This document shows positions 1-12,411 of a stretch of DNA of 64,000 nucleotides, piece by piece (the first letter of the stretch is position 1; every line of letters begins with the position of its first letter). A model generated the notes under the pieces. That model worked only from the letters and a program-made list of their open reading frames with translations. It was not told the origin of the DNA and made no database searches. The stretch lies in assembly GCA_036897445.1 (NCBI GenBank), contig JAYMTL010000011.1:62001-126000 (forward strand), read 5' to 3'. A program made the position numbers and the translations under genes. Source of the DNA: Pelargonium tetragonum. Lineage: Eukaryota; Streptophyta; Magnoliopsida; Geraniales; Geraniaceae.

Positions 1-3000
1 GAAGGAAAGATTTGAGTTCAACCGTTTGTACACCGGACCCCTTTCGTGTTCGATTTAAGGTCTTCCAGGGTTCCCAGAAAACTAGCAGGATAGCCTAAGA
101 ATAACAGCAGGAATTTTGAATAGGCAGTTGCCTCAGTCAGATGAAGCTTCTTACGAAAAGAGCAAACACCAAAAATTGGGCTTGAAAAATATCCAACCAA
201 GACTGTAATCAAAAGGCCTTATACCTCCGCTTTAGATTTACTTTACTCTTTTTGAAGTCCTTGTTTCCTCGTATGCCTACTATCTAGAAAGACCCGCCTT
301 TTTGTAGTGCCTGCACCCCTGTTTCCTATTCGCCTTACCTTTCTAAACCAGAAGATAATAGGATAAGTGGAAATCGAATCCCTATTATCTTAGAGAAAGA
401 AGCATAAGAATTCCTTCCTACCTAACTAAAGCGCTTCTTTGCTTGTGTATACAGCGGGACCCCTCATATGGAAGACCCCAAAACTAGGGATAAGCTTTAG
501 TATTTAGTATAAAGAATGTAACCAAGGATAATGGGACTAATTTAATTTGACAAAGAACAAGACTAATAAAAAAAACCCATAAATCACCAGGAACCCTATG
601 AAGCCCTAAGATATTAAAAAATCAAACTCTTCAAAATTATCGCAAAAGCGGGTACCTTGGCATTTTTCATTTTTTACTTACTAAAGAAGGTAAGGAAATT
701 TCGTGGCAAAAAAGGTTATACCTGGATCTTCTGATGGAGTATTCCCCTCCCCTAGAGCTGGTATTAACAGTAAGATTTCTTAATAAAATAAAGTACATAC
801 AAAAACAAAGGGGTGCTTCGAACTGACCTAAAGTTTAAGGCCTTTTTTACTAGGACCAACCCCTTTTTGCGGGATTCCTTTTATATAAAGATATCTAAGT
901 CCAGACTCGCAAATAATATGCTACTCAAAATTTCTGATTTTTATTGCAAAACTTTTTGTCCTACCCCACTAGGAAAATGATTTACCTTGAAGAATTTTAA
1001 GGCATCCGGTTACGGAAAAGGCACTCTCAAAAATCGGATAAACTAATCCCAAAAAAGCAACTAGATCTTCATTTTGCTCTAAAGACTCAAAATGAAACCG
1101 AATTTCCTATATTAGTAACCCTAAAAAACTCTTTATAAGTGAGTAATTCTCTTTCTTATAGATTTAACAGCTATCTGGAGGACCTTAAACCCTTTTTTTT
1201 GCAGTATTAGACCTTTTTAATTAATACTAAGGGTTTACCCCGGAGAGGAGACTAGTAATAGATCAAGCTCCATACGAGGAATTCCCCCCAAGTGATATAT
1301 ATAGATTTTTTCTACTATTACAGTTAACCCAAATTAAGAAGACCAGGACACTAGCTATCGGTGTATTTTAGTAGCTATCTTTTTAGTAACAACGGATTGG
1401 TAACAGCATCTTTTTGAAAGGAGTATACCTGTCAAATTTCTTTTTAGAAAGAGGGGACTGAACCCTGTTCGAAGTGGCGAATTGCTCTTATACTGAATGA
1501 TAGCAGCAAGGGCACTCTGAGTATTTGTCTATAGGTATAAAATAGGGTTTCCTGTAGAACAGAATCATTTTGAAATGAAAACAGAGCTTCTTTTTAAGGA
1601 AAAGCAGGGCACTTTTCTTTTTATTCTGATATCAAGATTTTTTAGGGATAATTTATTAACCAGTTATACAGTAGATAGACTTTCCCAGTATCGAAACGTT
1701 AGCTCAACCTTTTGAAAACGCGTATCTATTCCTTGGGGAACCCTTAAAAAAAAAAGTAACAAGTAAAAGGGGCGTCTCATTACAAAAAGTTTTGAATGAA
1801 TTACAATTTTTTAGTTTTAGATAGTGCTCTTTACTTACTTGACTGGAATTATGGGCATTCTCAAAGGTAACTAGCTCTAGAAAGAGTCTTTTCTATGCTA
1901 TGGTTAAAAAGTAGGACTCTCCCTAGTATGTCCAAAAGGAAGAAATTGTAAGAAATGCCTCCAAAATAGGTATATTGAAAATGCATGCTCGCCCATATGT
2001 ATGAAAAAACTATAAAAGATCTTTTTTAGCTACAGAATCCTTATTATAAAAAGTACGTTTTAACTAATGAATTGTTATCAAGTTTTTAGAAAAAGTAAGA
2101 TTAGGAAAAGTTAATAAAACCCGAATTTAGCCAATGATAATGTATCGACTTCCAAAACCCTGGGATCGCCCTACAGGAAAAAGTGATAAAAAGTCTGAAA
2201 TCGATCTCAAAGAGACAGTTACAATAAATCACTTAGATAATGAGATTGTGAAATAGACGACCCTAGAACTAGAGAGCTTATAATTAGACATATAGTTTAT
2301 ATAGTTTACTGAAAGAAATGGTAAATCCACTTTTGGAAGAGCAGAAAGGTTAGGGTTCAAATCAGTTCACTGAAATAGAAATAACAGCCGCTTGCTGAGG
2401 TGTACTCTTTGTTTGAGTCAGAGATTCCTTGTTGTACTAGTTTGATAGGTAATAACAGTAAGAGCCCCTAAGGTAGTGGAAATTGGGGAGGGTGATAAGA
2501 GTAAGTAGTAGAGTGAGGCTAACACAGGAGAGGGGGCTGCTAACTAGATTGTATTAGTGTATTGAGACTTTCTTGTAGCTAGCGTATTATATTAGTAGGT
2601 AAAATAAGGTATAGAATGGGATATTTAGTTTGTTTTAGATAGATAGTAATAGATATAATAGGTGTAGGTGTTTTTTCTTTCTATAAGGTATACTCTTCCT
2701 TGTCTTATTTGTATTGGAAGTTATTTCTATTTTAGCTAATGAAATTCATTCGGAAAAAGGAGTCGACTTAATGAAAACTTAAACTCCTAATAGACACCTT
2801 TTTGCTTTTTATTGCAAGTCATTCAATTCTAAATAAATAGAGTAAAAAGTGGCATTAGGTCACATAGGGAAAAACACACCTACCTTAATAGATACCCGAA
2901 CAGCATATAAATGACACGCCAGACAGCAATACGTTTTATTCTTATCCCTAATAAGTTTGATTTTATTAGAATTCGATTTGAAAAGTCTTAAGGTCTTTTT

Positions 3001-3130
3001 ATTAAAATGAAAGGGGAGCTGCTTCTAGTATATGTTCTTCTGTTTCTAGGCTTTGCTCGATGGGATTTTAGGGTTTCCCAATATAAAGAGGATTTTTTTA
3101 AGAAAAGTTCCATTTCATATATGAAAGCTT
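1..3130. other. Noncoding AT-rich stretch, no gene seen
   Basis: No frame is long enough to support a gene, and no tRNA, rRNA or recognisable element was seen. One T-loop-like word, GTTCAAATC at 2355-2363, has no D arm at the right distance upstream. From about 2480 to 2720 the plus strand becomes rich in T and G and poor in C, with many short TAG and GTA words. A 16-base word at 2500-2515, AGTAAGTAGTAGAGTG, recurs exactly at 38108-38123 inside the large G-rich block, so this part may carry a scrap of the same repeat family. The rest looks like unconstrained spacer. Confidence 0.6.
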
Positions 3131-3138
3131 GTACTTTT

Positions 3139-4150
3139 TCAGAATTGACTTTCTTACGAACTGCCCCTCTGACTTACTACCTCTAAAGTACCTGTCTAAA
3201 AACCAGTAGCCTTTAAAGCGAGACTTTTCAGCCAAAGTTAGGAATTAGATAGAATCACACTCAACTACCTAGAATACCCCTTTCTACTTTGAACCGGGTT
3301 TTTACTCACTCTATTACCACCCATTTCGAATTCTAAGGCCTTCTTTTCACCCTTTCTCGGAGCTAGGTCCTTGATTCCCCCGCTGCCTTCTAACAACCCA
3401 ATCGGATGCCCTATTCTCTTTCAAATTTGTTTACTAAAATCCTTTTGTAGCTAAGCGGTAACCTCTATAAAAAACCTTTAAATGAACTGACAACAGGAAA
3501 ACCTATACTTTTGAATCTACTTTTCTATCTCAAAAAGATGAACCAGAAGAAACAAACACTCTAAGAACTAAGAAAATGATACATACCTAGAAACCAAGCT
3601 GCATCTTCTTCTTTTTACTTTTCTTGATAAACCCTTTACTACTTATCTGGGCCTGACTCGTAGCTATGTTACCCCTTCTTTCTTATTGGCCTCATCACTC
3701 ACTTTCCTTCAAACTATCTTTCTTTCGAATATAGAAAGAAAGTTCTAATCCCACGAAACCCAGGTAACCAATCGAATTTTCAGAGACTGAACCAGAGAAG
3801 ACAAGAACACTGGACTCCTTTGACTTTCATCTCTTCCTATCTTACAGGCTACCCCCCTGCCTACTGCCGAACCCTCCCCTATAATCATCCCTTTTCTATA
3901 AAAACTGAGATTCTAACTAAACCTAAAAGGATAATCCTACCCCTTCTCCTTCGATTTCAGACATTTTAGAGCTACCCCTGAACTCTTTATCACCGGTTTA
4001 CTATCTACCCGCTCTTCTTTTTCTTTTTCAATTTACTCCAATCCCTCACCTCTTTTCACGAGCTTGCCTATTCCTAACCGGAACTTTAGCCTTTTTACTG
4101 ACTTCTTTATATCTTATCGGCTTTCTCCTATAAAGTCTAAAGGGAGCTGC
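3139..4150 (-). repeat. C-rich block, inverted copy of the G-rich repeat family
   Basis: On the plus strand C clearly exceeds G here (26 C to 5 G in the line 3841-3900), unlike the flanks. Two matches show it is a diverged repeat. Positions 3411-3531 align with 41858-41972 in the same orientation, sharing the word TTTACTAAAATCC and a CAGGAAA...AATCTACTT order. Positions 3139-3157 match the reverse complement of 33291-33309 at 18 of 19 bases. The block is therefore the G-rich family seen in opposite orientation. No open frame of note lies in it. The outer limits are set by where the base skew changes and are good to about 50-100 bases. Confidence 0.7.
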
Positions 4151-7100
4151 AATTTTAGGAAACCTCTTAATGACTGACTTTCAAGACTTCTCAACCAGCC
4201 AAAGCAAAAGGGGTTTAGGGTCCATCGACAAAAGCCCTCGAACCACTTTCCAGTGTAGAGAGATCCAAAAGGCAATTCTTATCTCGTATAGTGGCAAAAG
4301 TACTACATTTTAACATTCCAGGAATTTCTTTTTCGTATTTATAAATAGAAAGGGCTGGGCCTGCACAGCAAAAGAAGGGATCTAAGCCAGGACTCAAATA
4401 GGGTATAATAGGGTATAACGAATTACCAAAAAAACTTATATATAAGTAACACACGAGCAACTAACAAGTTCAAATAGAATACCGGCTCATTTTCTATCTG
4501 ACTGAGTTTTTGAATTGCATTTATGTCTCAAATCAAACCTAATGGAAGTTGGATAACGCTTCTCTTATCTATGGGTTTTAAGCACAGCGCATAGGATCTT
4601 TCCTGAAAGGGCTTCTCTCCTTTCCTACCTCATCCTTTTCTTTTTCGAAAGGGGTCAATGCTGACAAGTTTTTTTCATTATAGTGAAAAAAGAGGGCCCT
4701 CTACCTATTATTAACGAACTCAAATTTTGCGTGCCTTATAAAAACCTTTAAACTTGACTTGATTAGTGATTGAAATAAAATATACATTATATACATATAA
4801 AAAGTGGAATTTACAATCTTCACCCGGGTAACTCTAAAATCAGAGGGGGGTCTTTCTCCATAAAAAGGTTCTTATATCTTATAGTCAGATTTGTTATAAA
4901 GACTTTCTTATAAGGTTGAAAGGGTTCAATCAAGGCGGGTGCTCTATTTGACTAGGAGCATAAGAGACCTCTTGTAGGTAAAGTAAAAAGCAGTTGCTAG
5001 TTTCGGCTTATTAAACAGGGCTTGAAACCTATAAACAAAAAGAAAAAGATCTGGAAGTAGGTCTACGCTTCGCGGGCCTTTTTGGGGCACTTAGTTATTA
5101 TATAAGAGTCAAATTATAACCCTGGGGGTTTGAACCCTTGTAATAGAAAAAAACTATAGGAATAGTAAGAAAAAGAAAAAGAAACTCAGTTTCTAATTCG
5201 GATTCATCTTAGGTATCGAAGATAAAAATCAAAGCACTGTTATACTAGAGAAAGCGGGGTCTCTTGGAAAAGAAGAATCTAAGTAAAAAACCCCAATAAA
5301 AATTTCTTTTATATGCATAGAAGATTCTAAACCAGATAGTGCTTCCTTATGATAAGTCCAAGCATACCCCTTAATGAAAAAGGCTCGGGATCCTGTAAAT
5401 CCTTGCAATTAGCTAGAGGGTAAGTAATCCTAGGTCCTTTTCGAAAAGGGGGCTTGTGCTTTTTATATCTTTTATATAGTAATTAATGAAATGACTCGGG
5501 AGAGGTTTTTTACGAAAGGTGCCTGTACACATAAGTAAGAATGTTTTAATAAAGAAAGGAGATCCCACTGGAGTACTAAAAGCTTCTTTGTAGCATAAGC
5601 AAAACGGGACCTAACAAAACTAGGAATCCTTGGTTGCTCACTTGTGAATCTCTTTTTTAGGAGGTTTTTGCGTATCTCAATCCGGATGAATCTTCACTAA
5701 GGAGAATCTGGAAGACTTTTTTTTATATGCAGGAGAATTTTCACTAGCGAAAAAGAAGGGCATATACCTACACTTTACCTAACATTTTTATAAGCGCAAA
5801 ATGAAGCATAACCGGTCCCAGGTTCAAGTTAAGGATTTCTGAAGTCCCTTTGTTTCGAATCTAAAGAAGACTCGCTTAAATCGCTTGAAATTATACGAGG
5901 GCTCCCAAGATTCTTTACCACATATAGTTTTAAGGAACTAACCTTCCCGTGTGAAACAAAAAATGTGTTTCATTTCAGTATTTAGAACCTCTTCTTTCCT
6001 TTTTTTAATAAAAAGGCACGGCTCCTGCTTTATAAGCTTACCCTGGTTATGATAGATTACGATTTATCAGATACAAAAGTACTACTACGAACCCTTTTTT
6101 AGATAGAAAATCATTCTTTTACTCTGTTACCCCCAGGATGAAGCTCGCCTAACCTAAATTCTTAGGATCTCCGACGCAGCGAATTAAGTTTATCCGCTAA
6201 AAAAAGGACCCTGCTGCTTTATAAAATCCTGTTTCGACAAACTACTTAGAGTTTGATTTTGAGTTATGAAGACACGAAAGATTCCTGCGCTAAATGCTAA
6301 AAAAGTCCTATACCTAGAATAAAGAAAAAACCTTAAGCTTTGGACAGCTATTTCCCGGTTTTTCGGGAAAACTGTCATACAAGTTTTGTAAAAAGGTCTT
6401 CTCAAGTTCAAAAGGATCCTATTTTAAAGAAGTCAGCTATCGTCAATCAATACCATAAGAGTTGTGGGGAACCTGATTCTAGTAAGTAGATTAAGGAGAG
6501 CCCCCATATAACTGACAGAAAAAGGGGCCCTTATCTTTTATTTAAGAATTTGAAACTCTTAACCGGGAACCCGGACTTGGCTTGGCATACTCAACGTAGG
6601 TAACTCCTTCCTTTTACACGGGAAACAAAGCTAACGCAGTGCAAAGTCTTTTCTTTTGTATAAAATACTAAACCATAATAAAGATCTAGATACTCTTCCC
6701 CACGCGTAAGTTAACTTTATAACAAAGAACTCCTTGTGACTAGCAGGACCCGCGTAGGTAGTATATCCTGTAAAAACGTAAAAAATAAGGCACTTTCAAT
6801 TCAATAAAAAGTCTTAGTAAGTTAAGCAGCCGGGATTCCTTTTGAAAGGCGGCTAACAAGGAATTAGAGAAATAGATTTTGAAAGAGATCACTCTAGTAG
6901 CAGTTTCATAAGTAGCCTCTATCGGGCTTCCGTAATTGTTCAATCAACTCTTGAAAGAAAAAGAGCTTCAAGGTTCAAGTCCACACCCTATCCTTACTGA
7001 AAGCTTGATTTAGTGCATGTTGGCTCGTGAATCGAACTGTGACGTTCAATTAGGGTTTGACTTTGAGTTGTATATTCTTCTTAGGCACTGCTTAGATGCG

Positions 7101-7780
7101 AATTCCTTAAAGGAATATGCATAGGAAAGGAAAGAGGGAGAATAAAAAGTTACGAAATACCCAGAATTTTAGATCTGTAAAGGACTCCCTAGGTCCAGAG
7201 TTTCTTTCGATTCAAGCGGCAAAGCACAAGTTAAGGGCTCGCCCAACCCGGTAAAAGGAAAGCTATACACTGCAGGGGCCTCTCCTTACTCTTTTTATAC
7301 ATATACTACTGGATAGTTTTCCATCTACCCATCTTATGAAATGAATACAAGTAAATTACCAAAGGATAAGTCAAAGCCTTTTTGAATCAGAAGTTTTAGG
7401 TGTTTCTAGCCTGACGACCCATAGAGAGACTAGTGAATAACTTCCTGTCTAGTTTTTTAGTATGTCTTTTGAGATACAGGAAATGCACTTTTACATGATA
7501 AATAAGGAATTTCAATTTTCAATTATGCTCACTTTCGGAAAGCTCTTTTTTAAAAGCTCAGAAATGCCAGATGTGGAAATGCAATCTTCTACTTTTTGTT
7601 CTACACCTTTCACGAATGAAAATAACTTAGATAGAGTTGACTTTACTCCCTTATCTTCAGTTATACATACGGGGACTCTCTAACCTATTTCATAGGTAGT
7701 TTTGAGTCCTTACAACGATTTTCTCTTAAGGTTACGTCACCCCCAATTTGGTGTACGCAGGTTCAAATAAAATCCCTGCT
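4151..7780. other. Noncoding stretch with small repeats, no gene seen
   Basis: No supported gene. The stretch holds a perfect 10-base tandem duplication at 4398-4417 and a hairpin at 4670-4691. It also holds two T-loop-like words: GTTCAAGTC at 6973-6981, and a palindromic GGGTTTGAACCC near 5138-5149. Neither has the rest of a tRNA around it. Base composition is close to strand-neutral. Nothing else could be assigned. Confidence 0.6.
4670..4691. repeat. Perfect 8-bp inverted repeat (hairpin)
   Basis: TTTTTTCA at 4670-4677 and TGAAAAAA at 4684-4691 can pair as an 8-bp stem around a six-base loop, with a wobble pair possible at the base. There is no neighbouring gene whose end it could mark, so a terminator role is not claimed. 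AT-rich hairpins of this size can arise by chance in such DNA. Confidence 0.5.
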
Positions 7781-7789
7781 TACTCATCC

Positions 7790-7862
7790 TAAGACTTTCT
7801 CTTTTGTCCGGTAGAGCACGACTACTTTGAATTGGAATCCGTGAGTTCAAAGACTCCTAGTT
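7790..7862 (+). pseudogene. Probable decayed tRNA (trnK-like geometry)
   Basis: The words GGTAGAGC (7810-7817, 3' side of a D arm) and GTTCAA (from 7845, start of a T loop) stand 28 bases apart between the C25 and G53 equivalents. This is the exact spacing of a standard tRNA with a five-base variable region. Read on that frame, the anticodon loop centres on TTT (Lys-UUU). However, base 33 is C rather than T, only about three of five anticodon-stem pairs form, and the T stem is broken. The acceptor stem does not pair. It is best read as a dead tRNA copy. A chance match to the D and T words cannot be ruled out. Confidence 0.4.
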
Positions 7863-8099
7863 CTTCCTTGCTATGAACCTACTTTAGTTATTTGAGTTAT
7901 TACAAAAAGGTGAGAAAAGTGGAAATCTCCTTTTGAATGAGACTTGCTCTTGAAAGCAGTAGGTGCGTTGAAGAATTCTAGAGCTATTCATCAATTCTTT
8001 TTTATATGCTTTCCTCAAGTCTCTCTGTTAAAAACAGCTGTCTCAGGCCGTGAATGCACAAGTTCAAATCAAGTCTCTTAGTTCTATACGGAGATCTTA

Positions 8100-9000
8100 C
8101 CGATCATTTAGATAGAATGAAAGAAAGCCGGCCCCCCTTTTTAGTTTGAGAGAGAAAGTCTAGCAAAATGAAAGGGGACTCTTTAAGATTAAGGGTTAGA
8201 TATAAAGAAGTGGGGGTCTTCCTACTAGATCGATAAGGGTTTTCAGGAAAGCTTTTTAGGGCGCGTATAGGTTCTGGTGTTGTTTTAATGAATAGAGTTT
8301 TTTTGTTTTGAGTATATTCTGTGAGGCCTTTCCTTCTTGTTTAGTGCTGACTGTCAAGGTTAAGAGAGTTCGGTTTGTATTAAGATTAAGAAGTTTGATA
8401 GAAAGGTCAGTAAGCAAGGGAGAAATCGAAGTCAGAAGCGTTATGGAATTAGAACCTGTGTTTTAATAAGTTGCTTGGGACTCTCAAAGAGGGCCTTGTT
8501 GAAGTGGGGAAGCTGTGAAGCTCTTTTTCGTTGAATAGGAAGAATACGCGTTTCCGGTTAAATCGGTTGTATATTATAGTAGGTAGGAACACAAGTAAAC
8601 ACTTATTTAAAGCCTGAAAGGGTTCTCTAAGAGAGCAAGTAAGAGTTTAGTTTGGGTTTTCAAGTGAAGAGGTTCTCTTATTTACATGAAAGGTTGACAG
8701 GATTTAGGATACTCTAAGAAGGTAATGTAATTAATTTGGGTCGAATGCGTTTCTGGATCTGGATAAGTTGTTTCTTTAAGTCTTCTCTTTTCAGTTTCCT
8801 TTTATAATGGACAGTGGCAGTCTTTTACTTTCATTTAGACTCCCTCTCTCTTCTCTTTAGCTTTGACTAAATCTGGTGTCAGGGGTTACAATTGAATTAA
8901 GGGTATAGCGAGTCAGAGCGGTTTCTATATTGAGATGGTTTAGCTAAAAAGGAAGAAAGTCTTTCATTGAAGGGTAGGTAGAATATCCAGCCATCAACAA
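8100..9000 (+). repeat. G-rich repeat-family copy
   Basis: The plus strand has about four times more G than C in sampled lines (16 G, 4 C in 8341-8400). Positions 8640-8760 align with 40050-40140: both carry a GGGT...TTC stretch, then AGGTTGACA (8691-8699 and 40068-40076), then an AT-rich spacer, and then GAATGCGT (8743-8750 and 40131-40138). The spacing between the last two words is 51 bases here and 62 there. The copy also holds one of three perfect GGTAATGTAATTAATTTG words (8721-8738). No coding frame was seen. It is a diverged fragment of the family that fills 31.5-41 kb. Confidence 0.65.
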
Positions 9001-12000
9001 AACCCCAGGGTTCGAGTTCTATTACTTACAAGTTTCAAATAGACTTAGGGTTTACCGGCAAGTGTACCTAAACATAGACTTATACGCTCTAAAAGTAAGA
9101 CAAAGGTTTGCAGATCCCCCAAAATGGGAATAAACTATACCTGAAATAGTTAACTAGTTGTCTTTTATTAGTATTAGATTGCATATCTCTTAGCTTAGGA
9201 AGTTTTCGAGTTTTATCAAGTTGACTTTTTCGGGATCCGGCTTAAAGAAGTGTACCTCTATTCATAATTCAAGGATTTGACTTTTATGGCAGGATTGAAA
9301 GCCCTTGACCAAAACCTTTAAATAAAGGGCTGACTCCGTGCTCTCCCTAAAAAATCTTCCTACCTATGCTTAGATCTAGTAAAAAAAGAAACTAACAGCA
9401 ATCCTTTTTGGGGCTGCCACTTGGGGATCCGAGTAGTGCTACGAAAATCTTTCAAGTTATTTACGGGATTTCGCTGGGATATCTATAAACTAACGCCTTA
9501 GAGAAGTTACGCTTGCTTCATTGTTATCTTTATTTCATTTAAAGGAAATTCCTTTCCGGTTTCCGAAAAAGTGCTCTTATATATTTATATTTCACAACTG
9601 AAGCAAGGAGTTGCCTTCTTAACTCAAAACTTTAAGGGTTTCCTAAACTAGTAAATCTGGGATTCTTTTGCAAAGTCAAAACTATTCTAAGAAAAAAACA
9701 AAGAGTAAGAGTACTTGCATCCATATCTTTTTCGTATCTATACTGGAATTCTATTAATACAAAAAAAGGGAAGTTCCTAGTTCTAAACTAGCAGTTTCAC
9801 TTTTTCATAGGCGATCCTAATAAAGTTACCGAGACCCGGGTTTTTGGGGAGTCTTAGTTGATAGGACTTCAAGCTTTTGCAACAAGGGAATTTGCTGAAA
9901 CCTGGTTTGCCTCGCATATTTATTATAGTATATTCTGTATATTCTATAGGAATAAGAATTCTTAGCCTTTCTATTTTTTTATAAAGGAGAAACTCTCAAA
10001 ATCCAGTGTGATAGGGTTTTGGAAACTTCGTACTATGTCCGGTGTTAAAATACGAGTACCTTATTTATTAAATATAAGGGACTTAACCCACTTAGACCTT
10101 TTGATGGATCCGTAAATAGCCTTTAGGAGTAAAGTAACCTAGAATGTAGCGCCAAAAGTCAGGTTTCGAAAAAAAAAGTGCAGTAAATTTTCCTTAACGG
10201 GACTCTTTACTAAGGCATTTTACTTTATCTTTATGGAACTTTTTTAAAAAATTTTCGTTAGAGTACGCCAATAAGGAAGGAACTTCTTTTTATATGGGAT
10301 TCCTTCTGTCAAATTTGATAAGAAATCTAGACACCTATAAAGCAACTAACCGAAGTGGGCAATTCTAGCTTTTTTAGGATAACAGGGAGCTTTTCTTTGT
10401 GAATGCTTAGAAAAGTATGCTACCCTCATAAGGGGCCCTACTAACTCCGGTAACTTAGGTTTTTAAGAGTTAACTATCTAAATTCTTGCAGAGCTCTCCT
10501 ATAGTCTTGAGGTAATATTCTTTCCTATTAAGGTAAGGGGCTAATACTTGTGTTATTTTACATCTTTTAATCTAGCATTTCGGGTTGGGTTTTCAAGTTT
10601 ATTTGTACAAAAATAGGGATGCGACAATATGCGGAAAAAGTCTTCCTTTTGCACAGCTTGAGCCACATTCTTAGATTAGACTTTCATTTTCTTTTTATTA
10701 GCTATTTTCACTTTTGGCGTACCTATTGTCTCATACAAGATTATAAAACCGCGCACTTTAATCCCTGTTAAGGGGCTGCTAGAGCGCGCCCGTTGATTAC
10801 TTAAAGGATTGGCCCCAGTTAAACTCAATTTTAGGAATTCTACTTTTTGCAAATCTTTGAGGATATACCTAAAGTACCCTTAAGTTAAAATTTCATTTAT
10901 CAGGTTTAGCACTCCCTAAGGAAACCTTTTTCGTGGGTTTGACAGGGCCTTCTTTTTCAAGAACAAGAAGAAAGAAGTGCTTAAGTTTTTAGGTTTCTTT
11001 AAATCTTTCTTATTCAATAAATGACTGTGGTCAACAGCAACCTACTCCGGTTTCAACTCCCCTCTTGTTAACTTAAAAGAAACTGTAGAAACTCTACTGA
11101 AGTTGGGTAAGGCAATTCTTCAGGACATGCAGTTTAATAATTGTAGCGTTTTTAGGACTCAGGAGTCTGTACTTGAAATGTGAAGGGTTCCTTATACTAA
11201 ATACTAAGGAAGACTGCTTCGACTTTAGGTACAAAAGGGTCTTGCTTAATCAAAAGTGGACATTAAACGCAAGTGTCCCTTCAATTGTTAACTAGAGCTC
11301 TTGCTGGGGGTTTTAGAACTCGTAATCGGTTTCTTATTAATTATGGAATCTATGCAATTAATTAAGGAAAGGAACCCTAGTATATAAAGAAAGCGGGAAT
11401 TCTGTTTTATATCTTTAGTTTCTTTCCTTACTCTGCTTACCAGAACAGCGTGGAAGTCAAAAGTAGAATTCCTAGAGCTGTATACTAACTAGCTAGAGAA
11501 ATCCTAACAAAATGAAGACTTATCAGGAAAACGGTAAAAGGTTCTACTAAAAACTTTTTACTGGAGTCCTAATTAAAAAGGCAAAGGCTTTGGTTCGTTT
11601 GCTCAAGTACTACTACCATACTACCATATGAAAAAAGGAAGAGTGTAATTACCGAGTATAATATAAGAAGATGTGAAACTTAAGAAACCCGGAGTTTTTC
11701 TAGTACTCCTATAACTTTATAACTGCCCTGTTAATATAAATAGATTCTATAGAATCCCCGGTTACATCACGAGATTTTCAAGTTTTTAGAATAATTGCAA
11801 GAAGTCATTTGAGCTTTTAATTAAGGGGTACCGAAGGTTCTTTCTTAATTTTAAAGTGTATAAAAGTTTATAGACAAATCGAGTTTGTAAGGATTAAAGG
11901 TATATAGTTTTGTATTACTCTACCTATTGACTTTTGAGAGGGAAAGGGACTTACCTTATACAATAAGGTACGCGATACGGGGTATTCGTTTGAATAAAAG

Positions 12001-12120
12001 GATCCGCCTTGGGTGTTAAGCAAGGGAGAGCCTTTAGAGAAATTCACCAAGACCCAAAAAGGAAGCTTTCTGCCTAATTACGAACTCTACTCAGCGTACG
12101 TAACGAGTCTTTAAGATCCT
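9001..12120. other. Noncoding stretch, no gene seen
   Basis: Nothing beyond spacer sequence was found. A 9-base perfect tandem duplication of GTATATTCT lies at 9928-9945 and an 8-base one of CTACCATA at 11613-11628. Two copies of the over-represented word TTAATTAAGG lie at 11358-11367 and 11817-11826. Open frames are all short. Confidence 0.6.
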
Positions 12121-12123
12121 AAG

Positions 12124-12411
12124 CAAATTAATTACATTACCTTTCATTTAAATATCTTAGGCTTTACACTGCTAGCTTTTTTACAATTTTACAAAAAGCA
12201 CAAAATTTGAATAATATCTTAGTCTTAGAAAGTCCCAAGATTCAAGATACTTATTTCAGTTTCGTCGCTAGTAACTGTGGTGTAAGTACTTATAAGAAGA
12301 AGTCTATAGACAACCATCCGTTTGTCGGATTCCAACGTCCGGTATTCTTAAAGAGTAAGCTTTAGTTTTTATAACGTCATTAGAGTGATAAGAGGTAATG
12401 TAATTAATTTG
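12124..12411. repeat. Inverted pair of an exact 18-base word
   Basis: GGTAATGTAATTAATTTG occurs on the minus strand at 12124-12141 and on the plus strand at 12394-12411. This makes a perfect 18-bp inverted repeat with a 252-base spacer. A third exact copy is at 8721-8738. Shorter relatives sit at 40637-40652 (plus), 38656-38670 (plus, GGTAATGCAATTAAG) and 18283-18297 (minus). At 8.7 and 38.7 kb the word lies inside the G-rich repeat family, so the 12 kb pair probably marks two small, oppositely oriented scraps of it. Confidence 0.75.

Noticed and set aside
4959-4967. CATAAGAGA, the core of some dicot mitochondrial promoters
   Set aside because: A single nine-base match is likely by chance in 64 kb, the usual AT-rich upstream box is missing, and there is no gene downstream.
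7020-7045. Minus-strand GTTCGATTC resembling a T arm
   Set aside because: The stem does not pair and no D or anticodon arm lies at the right distance.
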